Positions 24,116 through 37,500 of a stretch of DNA of 64,000 bases are shown one piece after another; position 1 is the first letter of the stretch; each line of letters begins with the position of its first letter. The notes beneath the pieces were generated by a model that saw only the letters and a list, made by a program, of their open reading frames with translations, did not search any database and had not been told where the DNA came from. The position numbers and the translations under genes were made by a program. Origin of the DNA: Synchiropus splendidus (taxonomy: Eukaryota > Chordata > Actinopteri > Syngnathiformes > Callionymidae). The stretch spans positions 14,495,366 to 14,559,365 of the forward strand of contig NC_071343.1 of the NCBI RefSeq assembly GCF_027744825.2, given 5' to 3'.

Positions 24116-27100
24116 GCCAGTGCAGCATTCAACCTCCATGACAGTCTATCAGGGCTGTTGCGACAGCTCGAGTGTTCGAAAATGTGTGCAGAAACAAGCA
24201 GGGGAATGTGAACGGTTAGACGGAGAGATGTCACAGACGTATGTGGGAACCTGCTCGGATAACTTTATTGGTTAGTTGAGTGGATACAACAACAAATGTG
24301 ATTCACCATTGCCTGTTTTAAATCCCCCTCAGACTTCTGTGAGGAAGACTTTCATCGCTGTGGTGGATCAGAGTCGAGGATGCTTTTCTATGGTAAAAAT
24401 GAAAAAAATCTAAATCATACTAATCTGAATTAAACACAATCTGAAGCCACTAATCCACCTGAATAAAACAACTGCTACAAATTATGTTAATAATAGGAAC
24501 CATGCAGCACATTTAGACACACATCGTGCTATTCTTTCCACAAAGTGCTGTCTGGCCATCTGTTTCTATGGTGACCACCATCAAATGGTGAAATGTAGAA
24601 AAATCCTGAAACCTTCGGTGACCTGTTTTTCACAGTTTGACTTTTAACGGATAAAAATAAGCAAAGCAATCTGGTTTAAATACAGCTGGAGTGAGGCATG
24701 CATTTGCAAAAGTGGATTACAGTTGTTTGGTTTCTTCCTCCTGAGCAGTGGCAGCATTGACAACAAGGAGGAAGATGATGGAGGGAGAAGGCAGGGGAAG
24801 TGCATCCCTGTGGGGGAGGGGGAGCGCTGGATGTCGAAGCAATTGCTTAAGTGAGGCAACGGTTGGAAAACCAGGGAAGGAATGAGGGGAATTACAGCAG
24901 GGGGTGCCAAGCCTCTCTGAGCAAGGTGGGGTGTATCAGGAGCATATGGCTGCAGGCCATTAACACAGCTGGGAGAACTTATTACCATCCAGAATACTGC
25001 AATGAAGAAAACTAGCAGAGCAAAACGGCAATCATTGTATTTCCTTTAGGCGTAATGAGCATTACTGGTCATTCAGGACTGTGCTGGTGTTCTGCCTGGG
25101 ACCATGACTCCCTGCCGGATTGAATCGCGATTTAGGATCTTAGTCATGAAGGCTGACAAGTGGACAGCTCTGGTGTGAATTAGCTTTTGGACTGACTGAT
25201 AAGTCACAAGCCAAATGACATGAGATGATGGAAGCAGCAACTTCCCACAAAGACAGGATATGGAGGGAGCGCATCTTAGCCCCAATTTACCCCAAGTGCA
25301 GAAGCAGTATTGCGGCAGAGGTTTTTCAATTTGTCAGTTTGCACTGGCTTCAAATACGCACAGGAGAGAATCGTTCAAACCGGAAACGCAATATGAATCC
25401 GGGGAATTTTCAGAATAAAACACTATGCTTTTTACTGTGAAAGAGCGGCGTCCGCATGACATTACGTCATCACCGGCGAACGTGACTCCAGAGCAGTCAA
25501 CCGAGCGCTTCTTTCATGACAACATGGATCATGACTCACTAATTTTGAAGGTCGAACGTCATTCTTTATGACACTCTAGAAAGACATTGCCTCTTTCGGT
25601 CCTCGAAGTACCACAGGATTGACGATTCTCACGTAACCGAGTGGAGAACAACCACTTGGCTCCGTCCTTCCTCCCCAATACTGATGGAAAGTGAAAAGTG
25701 AGCTGTGGTTCGAGGTCACCGTTCCCTCCACCACCGTACGTGGTGGGAATATGTTAGGAGGTTAGAGGAGGGCGATGAACCGAAACCCACACGTAGAGCT
25801 TCAAAATGTGTTTTGCTACTTTTGTTATTCTCTCTCTACCAGAGTTTACAGTAGCTTTTTCATTAGTTTAGTTAGTACTAGAAGGTATCAAGAGTTAATA
25901 AACATGGAGAACAGGTCTTAACCATTATGTTCAACTCCACATAAAAAGGCAAATGTCTACTCAGGACTTTCTGGATCCATGAGGCTCATGCTAAATGTGG
26001 TTAGCCGCACTCTGCTACGTAACTGAGGTCAAATGAATTGGTTATTTACAGGATCCAGCTCTATTTTCTTCTGTTACACATAAACAGCAAAGAGCAAATA
26101 CAGTGGAACCTTGGTTTTCAAACGTCCCAGACTTCGAACAAATCCGAGTTTTCAAACGAAAATCCAGAACTCGAACGCCCCCAAAATAGCCAGAAATAAC
26201 ATAACGTGCGCGGACCGATCAGCTGACCCACGACGCGCTTTGTTATTGTGTCTAACGCAGCCTCTGTATGCACACGTGTCCCGTTAGCTACATTTACTGA
26301 CTGTTTTCTCTTCATATTGAGGTGTAAAACCTTTCCTGTCTCCGCACTGGACCGTGGTAGAGTGTCACAGGGGAGGTGCTCTCCACACCTCCGAGGCTGG
26401 AGCTCACACTCCAGGGTTTGATGTCCTGTTGTGGGCTGGAGCTGGGACAGGGATGAGGCGAGTCTGGGACAGAGCGTGACTTGGTTTATGACTTTGTCAC
26501 AGCCAAACTGCACAGAAGCGCACATTCAGAGCTGGACACGCACCGGGCACCTCTTCACTTCTGGAGAGACCTCACTCACTCTGCAACCCCTCCCACATGC
26601 AGCGGCCACACACATAGACGAACAGCGCACCTGCAGCAGACACTCTACATTCACTCCTACAAAAGACTATTTTTGGAACGCATTATTTCTTTTTTCCATT
26701 CATTGTAATGGGAAAAATCGATTCAGATTTAGAAGAAATCGCTTCTCGAACGGCCGCCTGGAACGGATTGTGGTCGAGAACTGAGGTTCCACTGTAGTAT
26801 TCTTTATAACACTTTTGCACAGTTGACCCATGCCGAGTCAAGGTAGGTCAAGGTTCGATTAATCCTGAATTCCATTTTGCAATCATCGCCACGCCCTGTG
26901 TTTCTCTACTCTTGTTTGGGAATATAAATGATTGTGCTTTGAAAACCCTAATTAAAGCTGTAATGGTTAAATGGTTCATAAATTAATGTTTGGATTTAAG
27001 ACATTTTTTTTTTGGAAAAGAAAGGGTCCAAGAGCTTGTAACACATTTTCCATTAAACGGGACAGTGAGTCTAATCTGTCTTTTCTGAGTGGTAAACCAT

Positions 27101-28672
27101 CCAGATGTTTTTGTGTAAAAACCTGGCACTGAGCTCGACCATTGATCTGGAAACGATAACTATTGTTTTTTCTCACTGCAGGCCGAGAGCAAATGACTCA
27201 AGTAAATCGGACTGTGTGACAAGAATGGAAAGAGAGATCCCAGAGGTGGGTCTTGCAAGAAGTCAAGCTTCAACAACATCATGTTGGTGTGGCCGCACAA
27301 TTGATTCGCCGCCACTTCAGGGACAGTTCCACCAATCGATCCCCCCTCTGACCATCAGGGCCAGTAGTTTTCCAACAGTGGTGACCTTTGAGACCAAAGA
27401 AATACCTTCTCATCTTCAATAGTGCCATCCTTCAACTAAGCGTCCACCCCTAGAGTAAGCATGAGGTCACTGACCTGTTGGTTTATGCCACTGATTCATA
27501 AATCAACATAATATTTTCAAATCCAACAGAGGATGAATCAATTTTCCTCACAGCCGGGAGAGAACGCTGCTCTTGGTAGGAGCATCTCTGGCTGAAGTTC
27601 ATGCCGGGTCATCTGCCACACTTCCACTAGCAATGATTTATTGCCACCCGTCCATGGACTTAAACTCCCTAAAGACTCGATTAAGGTGGGCCCCTTGGGA
27701 AAGCAGTTCATCCCAGAGCTGTAATGAATGTAGGAAATCTCTCCCCTCTTTTTTTCCCCCAACACGGCATTAAAACTGAACTAATCTCTATGTGCCACCA
27801 CACATTCGCTCAAGTCCAACGATCACTTTCAAGTAAGACTCATCAGCACTATCCAAAAAACAACAACAAAAAAGTATTTTAACTTGTTTGTCTTAACAAA
27901 TGTGTTTACTGGAACTGCGTCTGGCACTTCCTGTTGCCACTCTGAGGACTTTGCTTTCATCTATTTTTGTTTGTACTTTTCTTTAATGAACCATTATGCT
28001 AACATTTGAGGTTAAAAAAGCAGGTTACGAGCTCATAGTTAAAATCCTCCGAACAATGCCAGTGAATGCTACGTCTCCTCCTGCTCCGTGGTGTTGCAGA
28101 ACTAATCTAAACTGCTGACATTATGGATTGAAAACGGGCTCTCATTCCACATGAAGCCTTTTCTCCTCGACTAGAGCCAACAAGGAACATTACTCTCCTC
28201 TCAGAGCATTATATTCTTTTTAAATAAACCCAAATAAGAAATTGGGTGTCAGAGTGTTCTCCTGTCGAGGTGCCGGCGATGGAACCCAGTGTGACACATT
28301 GACGTCAATGGATGAAGGTAGAATGATTTCAAATGTGGTTCATTTTGAACAGGAACGTTGGCTTCATTCTGCCATCTGTCTTTGCAAAACACATGTAAAG
28401 CAGGCTGGGCTATCACGGGCATTCGAAAGAAAATTTTCCAATCCGTTTCTTCTGTTTTACAGCTTCACTGACGGCACAGAGCTGGGACCGAGCTATAATC
28501 AACCATGGTCCCAGGCTCATGTGTTCGGATTCCTGTCCGATAGACGCCTCAGTGTCTCGTAACTCAGACCCGGGCATAGGAGGGGTATAGGAGGTCCATA
28601 AAAGAGGACTATAAAGCTGATGTGTCATAATTTTTCTTGCAATTCTTTGTCCTTTTTACCCATTACTCGTTC

Positions 28673-28727
<55 letters not shown>

Positions 28728-31488
28728 TTTGACATTTTTTTTTATTTCTTGTTCCTCAAAATATAGCAAAATATATATTTCTAACTAAATTAGCTTTCGC
28801 ATATGTTATGTGTTATACTGAAAAAATAATGCATCTAAAATATTATAGTAATTTATAGGTTTTATGGTTTACTCACACTTGTTAATATCATTACTTATAT
28901 GTAATGTAATGTAATTTTTTTATTTTTCCCATCCTGTTTTGTAGTCATCACTGTCTTTCTTTTGGAATGACGGCCCCTAACAACAGTCACAGTTTATACT
29001 GTGGCCCACCCCTGGACTAACGTAGCATTTTGTACTTCCTACATCTGCACTTGGTTTCCAAACTCCTCACTGTCCCTTACAGTAGTGAGATCAGTAGTGT
29101 TGTCTTCCACTAGCCAAAGAGAAGATGAGCAGAATTAGCGCTGAAATATGTAGTTTGTGCTACGTATTCCGGTGCGTAAGTATATGCTTAAGTGAGCTTA
29201 GCATTCCTCCCACTATAATCCACAACGCAATGCTGCATTGAAAAACTCAAGTCTTGTTCTGAGATGAATGTGAATTGTAGCTGTGGAAAGGGAGCACACT
29301 TTGCGTTTCTGCAGCACAAAGGATATCTAATCTCCAATCAAATTACATTTCAACTCTCCCCATGTGTCCTTGCTTTTGACCGAGTAAAATAAGAACAAGG
29401 GTATGTTAAATAGGCAGCGCCACCAGCAGAGTTATGGCGCTATGGCCAGCCTATAATGATGCCACGAGGGGCCCTGCTTTTGAAGTTTTTTTTTTTCTGG
29501 CGGATAAGAAACGGTGATGAAATGAGTCTCACCCCATCCTGGCTTGGAAACATCTTGGGATTATTCGATCTGGGAGGTCAATGGTTTCCCCCTCCACATA
29601 TAGCTATAAATGTAAGTTTCACGTGTGCCGTTTCTTTTGCTAACAAGCAACTTTTTATCTGGACCGTCGTCTCCTTCCCGTTCCTAGCATCATTAAGCGA
29701 TTAGACAACAACTTTAGCGGTCGACTAGTCACCGACTACCAAAACATTTAGTCGACTAGGCCACAAATAACACGTATAAGTTGGCGAACATGCTGACACG
29801 TATGTTATAGTGCCGTAAATAGTAATTGAAAAAAAGTAAATTGTCGTAAACAACACTAGCGTTAAATGTGTTTGTGAAACTTACTAAGTTCAAATTTTAG
29901 TTGTTTAAAATGTGGTACAGTGTGTCTGTTGCCATCACTATTTTACCATTGTAGTCAAAATGTCTTTTAAAAAACTCAGTATCTTGCGTTGGGTTTTGGC
30001 TTTGTGTTTTTCCCCCTTTATTTATTAGTTTTTTCCTTTATTTTAAGCTAACTTGCTAGACAACTGACTCTGAAGTGACCGACAAGAGGGTTCACTCTGT
30101 TCTGTTCATTCCACAGTGGCACATCAAGTTACGAATAGTCGACTCATGAACTTGTCGTTGACTAATTTAGGCGTTCATTACAGTCGACTGTCGACTAGTC
30201 GTTGCAGCCGCAGACTGCAAAGGAAAGATACATTTTCTTCATGTTCTTACAGCCGAGATAAATATAGATCAAATTATTCTATTTGTTTGTCTGTGCTATG
30301 CATGACACCATCAGGAATTATTAACCCTTTAGAAGCAGCTGCTTCAAGCAGAAACAAAACACATGAAAGGACACCGAGTCAAAAAGGAAAGAATGTGTAA
30401 TATTATTGGAGGAAGCTAAAGCAGAAGGAAATAGAGAAATATGAGACACATATTCCTGTGAAAAGTAGCTATTATTTAAATAAAGGAGAATCCAGTATGT
30501 GAAGAGACTCGTCAGCCCTCGAATGCGACTGAATTATTATGCACTTGCATGGTTAAATATGGAATGACATGAAAGAAGCAGCTATCACTTCCTCACTGAA
30601 CCCATTTCAAAGTTGAACCAAAAGGAGAAAGAAGCACAAGTACAAAAATAAAGAGCACACACTCGTGTTCTAAACCGGGGATTACAGCCCCCAGAGTCTG
30701 TCAGAGGCTTTTTACTCGGGTCATATCTACGGCTTACGTGGACCAGCCTAAGTGCTGAAGCCCCTGAATTCAACAGCACTGTGGCTTGTTACTATTGGAT
30801 CCTCAGGAAACTCTGGAACGTTTAAGCTAATAAAATGCTGATGAGCACAAAACAACAACTAGTTATCATTCATAGCTAAGATAAACCCTCAGGGAGCTCA
30901 AATGAGCCAATTATAATTTGAATATTAAACTCCATTGTTTACATAACAATGAAAACAACTGTGTCGTCCAAACTAGTGAGTATTATCTGGTAATTACAGC
31001 GTTATCCAGGCATCAAATTAAAGTCTTCATTATTAGTTGAAACATGCTTGATTGGATCATAAATATAAAAACACAGATGAAAGTTTAAAATAAGGCCGAT
31101 GTTACATTATTCAAAGCCGTTCGCTCCAGCCACATATTGGATTTATGCATGAAAAAAAACACATGAATAAACATCAGCGGTTGATCCAGTCTATAAGCGT
31201 CCAACCCTTTCCGCCCACGCACATTTTAAAAAGAGCAGATAGCCGGGTTATTTTTTCATTCCATAACAGTGAATCACAGCAAAACATTGTAGCGGCGAGA
31301 GAAAGAGGGGGCAGGCAGGACTCTGAGCAAACAATCCAAATCAATGCATGACTTCATCCGACGATTTTTGATCTTCTTCGTCTGAAATCAAGCTGTAGGA
31401 CCGAATGTGTTGTACGACGCATGCATGTCAGAAGAAAAAAAGAACTAAAACTAACACTAAAATACAAATATATATACATACACACACG

Positions 31489-31548
<60 letters not shown>

Positions 31549-34500
31549 AATAAATAAAGAGAGAGAGAGAGATATAAAGATTTTTTGCTGGTATTTTTTT
31601 TGTGATGCAATTTGCAGGCTGCCTCCAATGATTTTTATTTTTTTATTAATTTATCAATTAATAAATATATTTATCTACTTATTTATTTGCATCTGAAAGC
31701 TTACAAAATGATGATGAAAATGATCTGCTAACCACAGTCTGCAGTAAGTGATGGAGTTTAATGTCAGATCCTGCCGGTACAAGGTGATTGTGGTGAACCA
31801 GTTTCCATTTCTAATCCAAAAGAAAACCTTTTAAAGGCTTTAACAGGAGCAGAGCGCTGTGGTGCGCAGTGTGTTAACTCAATGAAAATCCTGAAATGAA
31901 TTTAGTCTCAATATGCTAATTAGTTTCATGGTTGAAGGCAGCTCAACATCTGTTAGAGGCAGATTCACAATCCGCTCGGCTAATGCACAGATTGCCGCTG
32001 GCATCGTATTTAAGCCTTCGCAGAGTTCAGCGGCATCGCTGGTGTTAATGGGGGACTATTTTTAAGTCAAAGTGAAGTCTTGAATCTGCTAATAACTCAA
32101 ACATTTAGCATTTAATGCCATTAGAAATCATTAAAGTCGTCCTTGCTTTTAAGATCTGCGTTCATCCTGAACCTAAAGTGACCCAGTGTGTGAGAGTGGT
32201 TCTTTTAAAAAAAGGGTTTGCAACCTTATTCTGTTGCTCAAAACTTGCATGTGTGGATGTCATTTCTTTATGAATATCATATTGGGCAAGTATTATCCTG
32301 ATGCCGTGCAATGTACAAGTCAATATTCGAAAATCCGAAAGCAAAACATCTCACGATGAGTTGTGATGAAAAGAGATGATTTACACAGCATCTCAGTCTG
32401 AACAAACTCATTGAAAGACCCAAACCCGCAACCATGGTAACAAGTCACAACAAACATTGCAAGAGCTGCGGCAGCAAAGTCAGCCATGAGCCTTTGTGTG
32501 GGAAACACGGCTAGAAGATCGGAACAATTGTAATAAAAATGCGAAACTTTTGTTATCACTTCACTTGCGATGGATTTGCTGAACCGACCAACCAGTATGA
32601 TATCAGTTACTACTCAGAAGCACTAGAATTCTGGAGGGTTTTATGTTACAAAATGTTACATTAATGAACAATGTATTTGCTGTATAAAAGACCAGCCAAG
32701 CCATGAAAAAGTAGAAAAGCGCTGAGGGAGCGCAGACCTTGTCCAGCTAATTTCCTCCCATAATGTGATTTTCACTGGCTGTTATGGTCCTACATTTATT
32801 TTACCTACAGTATTTGAAATATCATCGATGCCATTGATGGATTTTGGGTTGGGTTGTTATCACCTGTTCCTTGTCCCATTCTCGACATGTTATTTACGGA
32901 CACTCAAACAAAAAAAACCCTGCTTGGTAGAGGCTTAAAAAAAACAAGAATGTGTGGTCATAATACAGTACATTACAGTGTAATGCCTTGCTTTCCTGGG
33001 CTAACCTGTGCTCAACAACTCACAGTTCTAGCTGCATTATTGCAGCCCTGCCATTTAGTTGTCCACAACCTTGGAAATCCATTGGACACAAGTGAAGCCT
33101 GTGCAACTGGAACAATAAAGGAATGATTGGAACCCAGATACGCACTAATTTCCTTTATCAGTTCTGACCACAATCAATTTGGAAGCTCTAGTTACCTGAA
33201 CACATTGATCCACAGCTGACCTCTAGAAGCACCGAGGACTGAGAAGATTAAGAATTGGCTGCAGAAACGTGCAGCCTACCTGAGTCCCCGAGGTTATTAA
33301 AGAACAGGAAATAAATCACCAGCAAACAGACGCAATTCTTCAAAGAAATCTGTGGGACTAAATAAGCAATTTTGCCCAGCTCTGAGGGAGCAAGAAAAAT
33401 AAAGCATCCATGCAGAATTATTAGGAATTTTAAACGGAGGAAATGGTGAATTTGTTCAGTACGTCACGCCATGATTCAGAAGGCTAGGTTTCCATTCCGG
33501 GCCATTAGAAGTCACCATGTGTAGATTCAAAAAATAAGACGTCACCCCATATGGATGTCAGAAACTATCGATACGATGTGGTTCCGCAATATTGTATCAA
33601 TGCTTTTGCTGAAATATGGCAATACGTGATTGATATCGCCTTGATATTTTAAGTTCTCTATACCGATATAATACATAGATATGTAGATATGCTGTGTTTT
33701 CCTTTTGCACACTGTTATTTTGTTGACTAAAGGAGTGATTCATCCGTCAGTTGGACCAGGAAATTTAGCTGACTGGTCTGACTCTTCTTCATGCCCGTAA
33801 TACTGCACAGCATTATCTCATATCTCCCCTTAAAATGCTGGTTCTTATTGTAATATATTGCTGAACTTGCAGTATCGAAACACATCACTATGTATCGTAT
33901 CACCACACCTGTATTGAGATACGTATTGCATCGCATGATATGTACCAATATTTTGTATTTGATCCAAACTTTTACTGGCTCATGAGCTTGGTCAGGTAAG
34001 GAGAAGTATTCTCAACACTCCGAGACAAATGGTGTTGGAAGGGGGGCGGCTATTTGAATTGATCGGAAGAAAGCCCAGTGCAAAACACCCGAAGGAATAA
34101 TTGAAGCTCTGTGTGATGGACGCAGATGAGAAGGAAGGAGAGATGGACAGTGTCACATGAAGGAGAATCAATCATAGCACATGGAGCTTTTTGTTACATT
34201 TCAAAATTGCAATATATAAGATGTACAGATATATTGGAAAGTTAAATAATTCGGAACAAAATTCTTTATCTAATGTGTCTAAACTGCAGAAGGAGGAATT
34301 TACATTTTCATTCTTCATTTACATTTTTTTTTTTTACAATGAGTCTTGTCAACCAATGAATAATGTCATGTTCCTACATTTATCTGACTTAGATATATTA
34401 CATTTTCTTAGTTAAATCCTTCTGCGAAGGCAACTAGACACCGTATTGGCTTTCCCATCTGGTCCGCTGGTAAAACCAACAGCACAACCATTACATTTTG

Positions 34501-37500
34501 GTGGAAAACTTCTCAACAACGCAGTTTGGATTTCGGCGACCAAGTCCCTCAGCATCTCAAAAATCCAACTAATGATGATGATAACACCAGCTGGCAGCCA
34601 GGCGTCTTCTAAGAAATGTGTTCGACAATATCCCACCCACCTCCCAGCCCCCCCCAACACAGACCTGCAGTCGCGCTGGGTGTAATTGGGCAGAAATGCT
34701 CGGCAACAAAAGAGGAATGAGTTCACACACGAAGGCTCCCATGCAACTGCTAGCACTGTGCGTAAAGTTTTTTTTTTTTTTTTATTGACTGTTAACACGT
34801 CTGAAAACACTTCTGCAGCACTGTAAACTACATCGCTTATTTGTTTCTGCGGCAGAAGCCAGACATCGTGCACAGTTCATTAATTGCGGGGTGATGTAAA
34901 GCCCATCTTCCTTCAACAGCAAAAAGCTGAATCTCTCCCCACAACCTGCGTGAGGAAACACAACAAAGCCACCACTGGCTTTGCTCCAGGAGGAAATCTG
35001 CTTCTAGCAAACCTACACGTCGCATTTGTAGTGTGCATCACACTGAAGCAGTGATCAAAACATTTTGGGCGCCTATTCAGAGCACCAGATGAACAGCTTG
35101 TGCCTTTTTAGAGCGGTTGTCAGGGGTGAGAGCACAATGGAGAAATCCTGGGTGTGAACTTGTGTCCAAAATGTTCCTCTGTGATCGAAAGGTTAGCGAG
35201 TCAAAAGCTTTTTTTGTTGTTATTATGGCATTGTATAAGAGGAAAGATTAGCCAAAGATAGAATAAGCAATGTTGGCTGTGAGAAATAAATAAGAAACAG
35301 GGAGCAGGTGAGTTGCACAGCTTCTTCCCTAGAAAACACAGAGCCTGGGTAATAAATATTTAATCTCATTCTTCCTCTGCCGTGTTTCTTGTACTGGCAA
35401 GCACTTCGTGTTACAAGAACGCCCGTGCTTTTCATATTCCTGGAGCAATCTTCAATACCTGCTGCGACTCACCTGGCACATTGTCAACAGCAATTTCATT
35501 TCATGTTCACGTCTCCACTTTGCTTTGTTGATCACCGAAATTGTGTTGTGATTCCCATACCATAGGAATGAAAAACCTAAGTTTAGGTGCAATGCTGCAA
35601 TCCTGAATACTCAAGGAGAGGTTGCCATGGAAACAGAGTTACATTGGCCAGAAATGAAAGCGTCTGAGGATTTAGACTTTCACTGTACATTAATTTTTAA
35701 CCGTAGATTGTGTCTACATCAGCCTCCACTCTGCATAAGCAGGACTTTGTCTCCGCACGATGTCAGTCAGCCGTTCCAAAATTGAAGACAAGGCAGTCTA
35801 ATTGTTACTATGATGTGGTATTATGTGCCTTGACAATGTGACACGTGCCCCGCTGACAGTGACTGCTGAGCTATAAATACCCCTGAATACACACATTCAT
35901 TACAGTAAAGGCTGAAAAGTTCCTCGACTAATTTGCGAAGTCAGTCATCATAAATGGATGACGTTGTGGCACGAACGCTCGCTGACACGAGCCACAAATA
36001 AACATTTTCCGCGGCAGAGTGAGGGCGCATTTTAAATAGTAGCTGAAGATGGAACCTGAAATGATGACAAAATGCTGTCAAACTTGCCAAGGACGTTCAG
36101 CTGGACTTCACAATACTAAATTTGGTGTTGCTAAATAACAGGCTGCCGTTTCCATGGCGATGCTGAAGTGTTAAGTACAATGACAAAGACACTATTATGT
36201 ATATTTCTACTCCGTCTATCATGAAGCAAAAACAAAGAGAGGTGCCTTTTTACGAATCCACGCTTCTTTCACAGTCATTTCCTGACCAGCCATGACAAAC
36301 CAAAGGTTTCCACTGAATGCAGTTCGGTGTAACGTAATTATACGTGGCCTGCGACATAATTTCATGATGTCAATTACGAATAACTCCACAGCCCACGCAC
36401 AATATGAGTCCCAACAACTGCAGTCTGCAGCAAGTGAAGCTCTCCAACAGTTAGGGTTCAGAACCAAGGGTTCGAAGGAACTCCTCTGAGTATGTCATGT
36501 GTTTAGAACAGTGAGAACAGACCGTAGTTTTCTGACCACTTCCAAATGAATCCGCATCCATTTCTGTGTGAATGGCTGGGCGCAGGTTTGGTCGGCCAAA
36601 TCATCCTCTCTCTCTGTTACACCTCTCGAAGGAGAATGAGAAATCGTAGGTGGGAAGCTTGAAAAGTGAAGGCTGGCATTGCCGGAGGAGCAAGAGTTGA
36701 CAGACTCTTCTCCCGTTCCAAAGTGAGTGAGAAGAGACAGAGGTCTGAGAAGGCACAGTCTCAGACCTCAAAAACCGTCCCATTATTTTGCCTAAAACAT
36801 TATTCAAATATATCAACGTTAGACTCGCAGAACTGCTTTGATGTTAATTTGACTTTTTAGAGTATTGTTATTGAGCTCGGTACTCAAAGCTCTCCGAACT
36901 GAACACACTGACAGATTTTTGCCAACATCTGTGAAGAACGTAAACATAACAAAAGGCTCCGATAAAGAGCAACATCAACAGTCAGCAAACATCAGTGAAG
37001 ACACATCTATTTCCTTTCATCAACAGTCATTTCAACAAGTGCACCAAAACAATAGCTTTTTCTGTAAAAGGTCAAATGAAAACACAAACTGAAATATTTT
37101 GAACAGAAGATATCAAACAGCAATGTTTGGCTACAGAAACGTATTATTCTATTTAATCGATTTTTATCTTCTACTAAGCAGACATCATGTCAGATTAATA
37201 ACACTGAACATTACTGCACTGTGTTTTATTTCAGTTCCGAATTTACCTTCTCTGGCATTATCTTAGTTTAGTTTAGGGGACTTTACAGGTAACCCTCAGA
37301 TTGCTTCATAACAATTTTCTTTTTGAGTGTTTTCATTTTGGGGCGTGTTTGTTCAGTACTTCATTTACTGTAGTTTTAAGCCAACTATTAGAATTGTCCT
37401 CAGAAGGGGTCAATTCCCAGCAGCGCCACCTAGATGGCGTCACCCAATGTCAGATTTCCTAGTCGGAAGGTGGAAGTATCCTCATCATCCTGAGTTCACA

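Noticed and set aside
34412..34873. 153-codon minus-strand frame containing poly-lysine
   Set aside because: Lysines come from a poly-A/T tract at about 34770; nothing recognisable before or after it.
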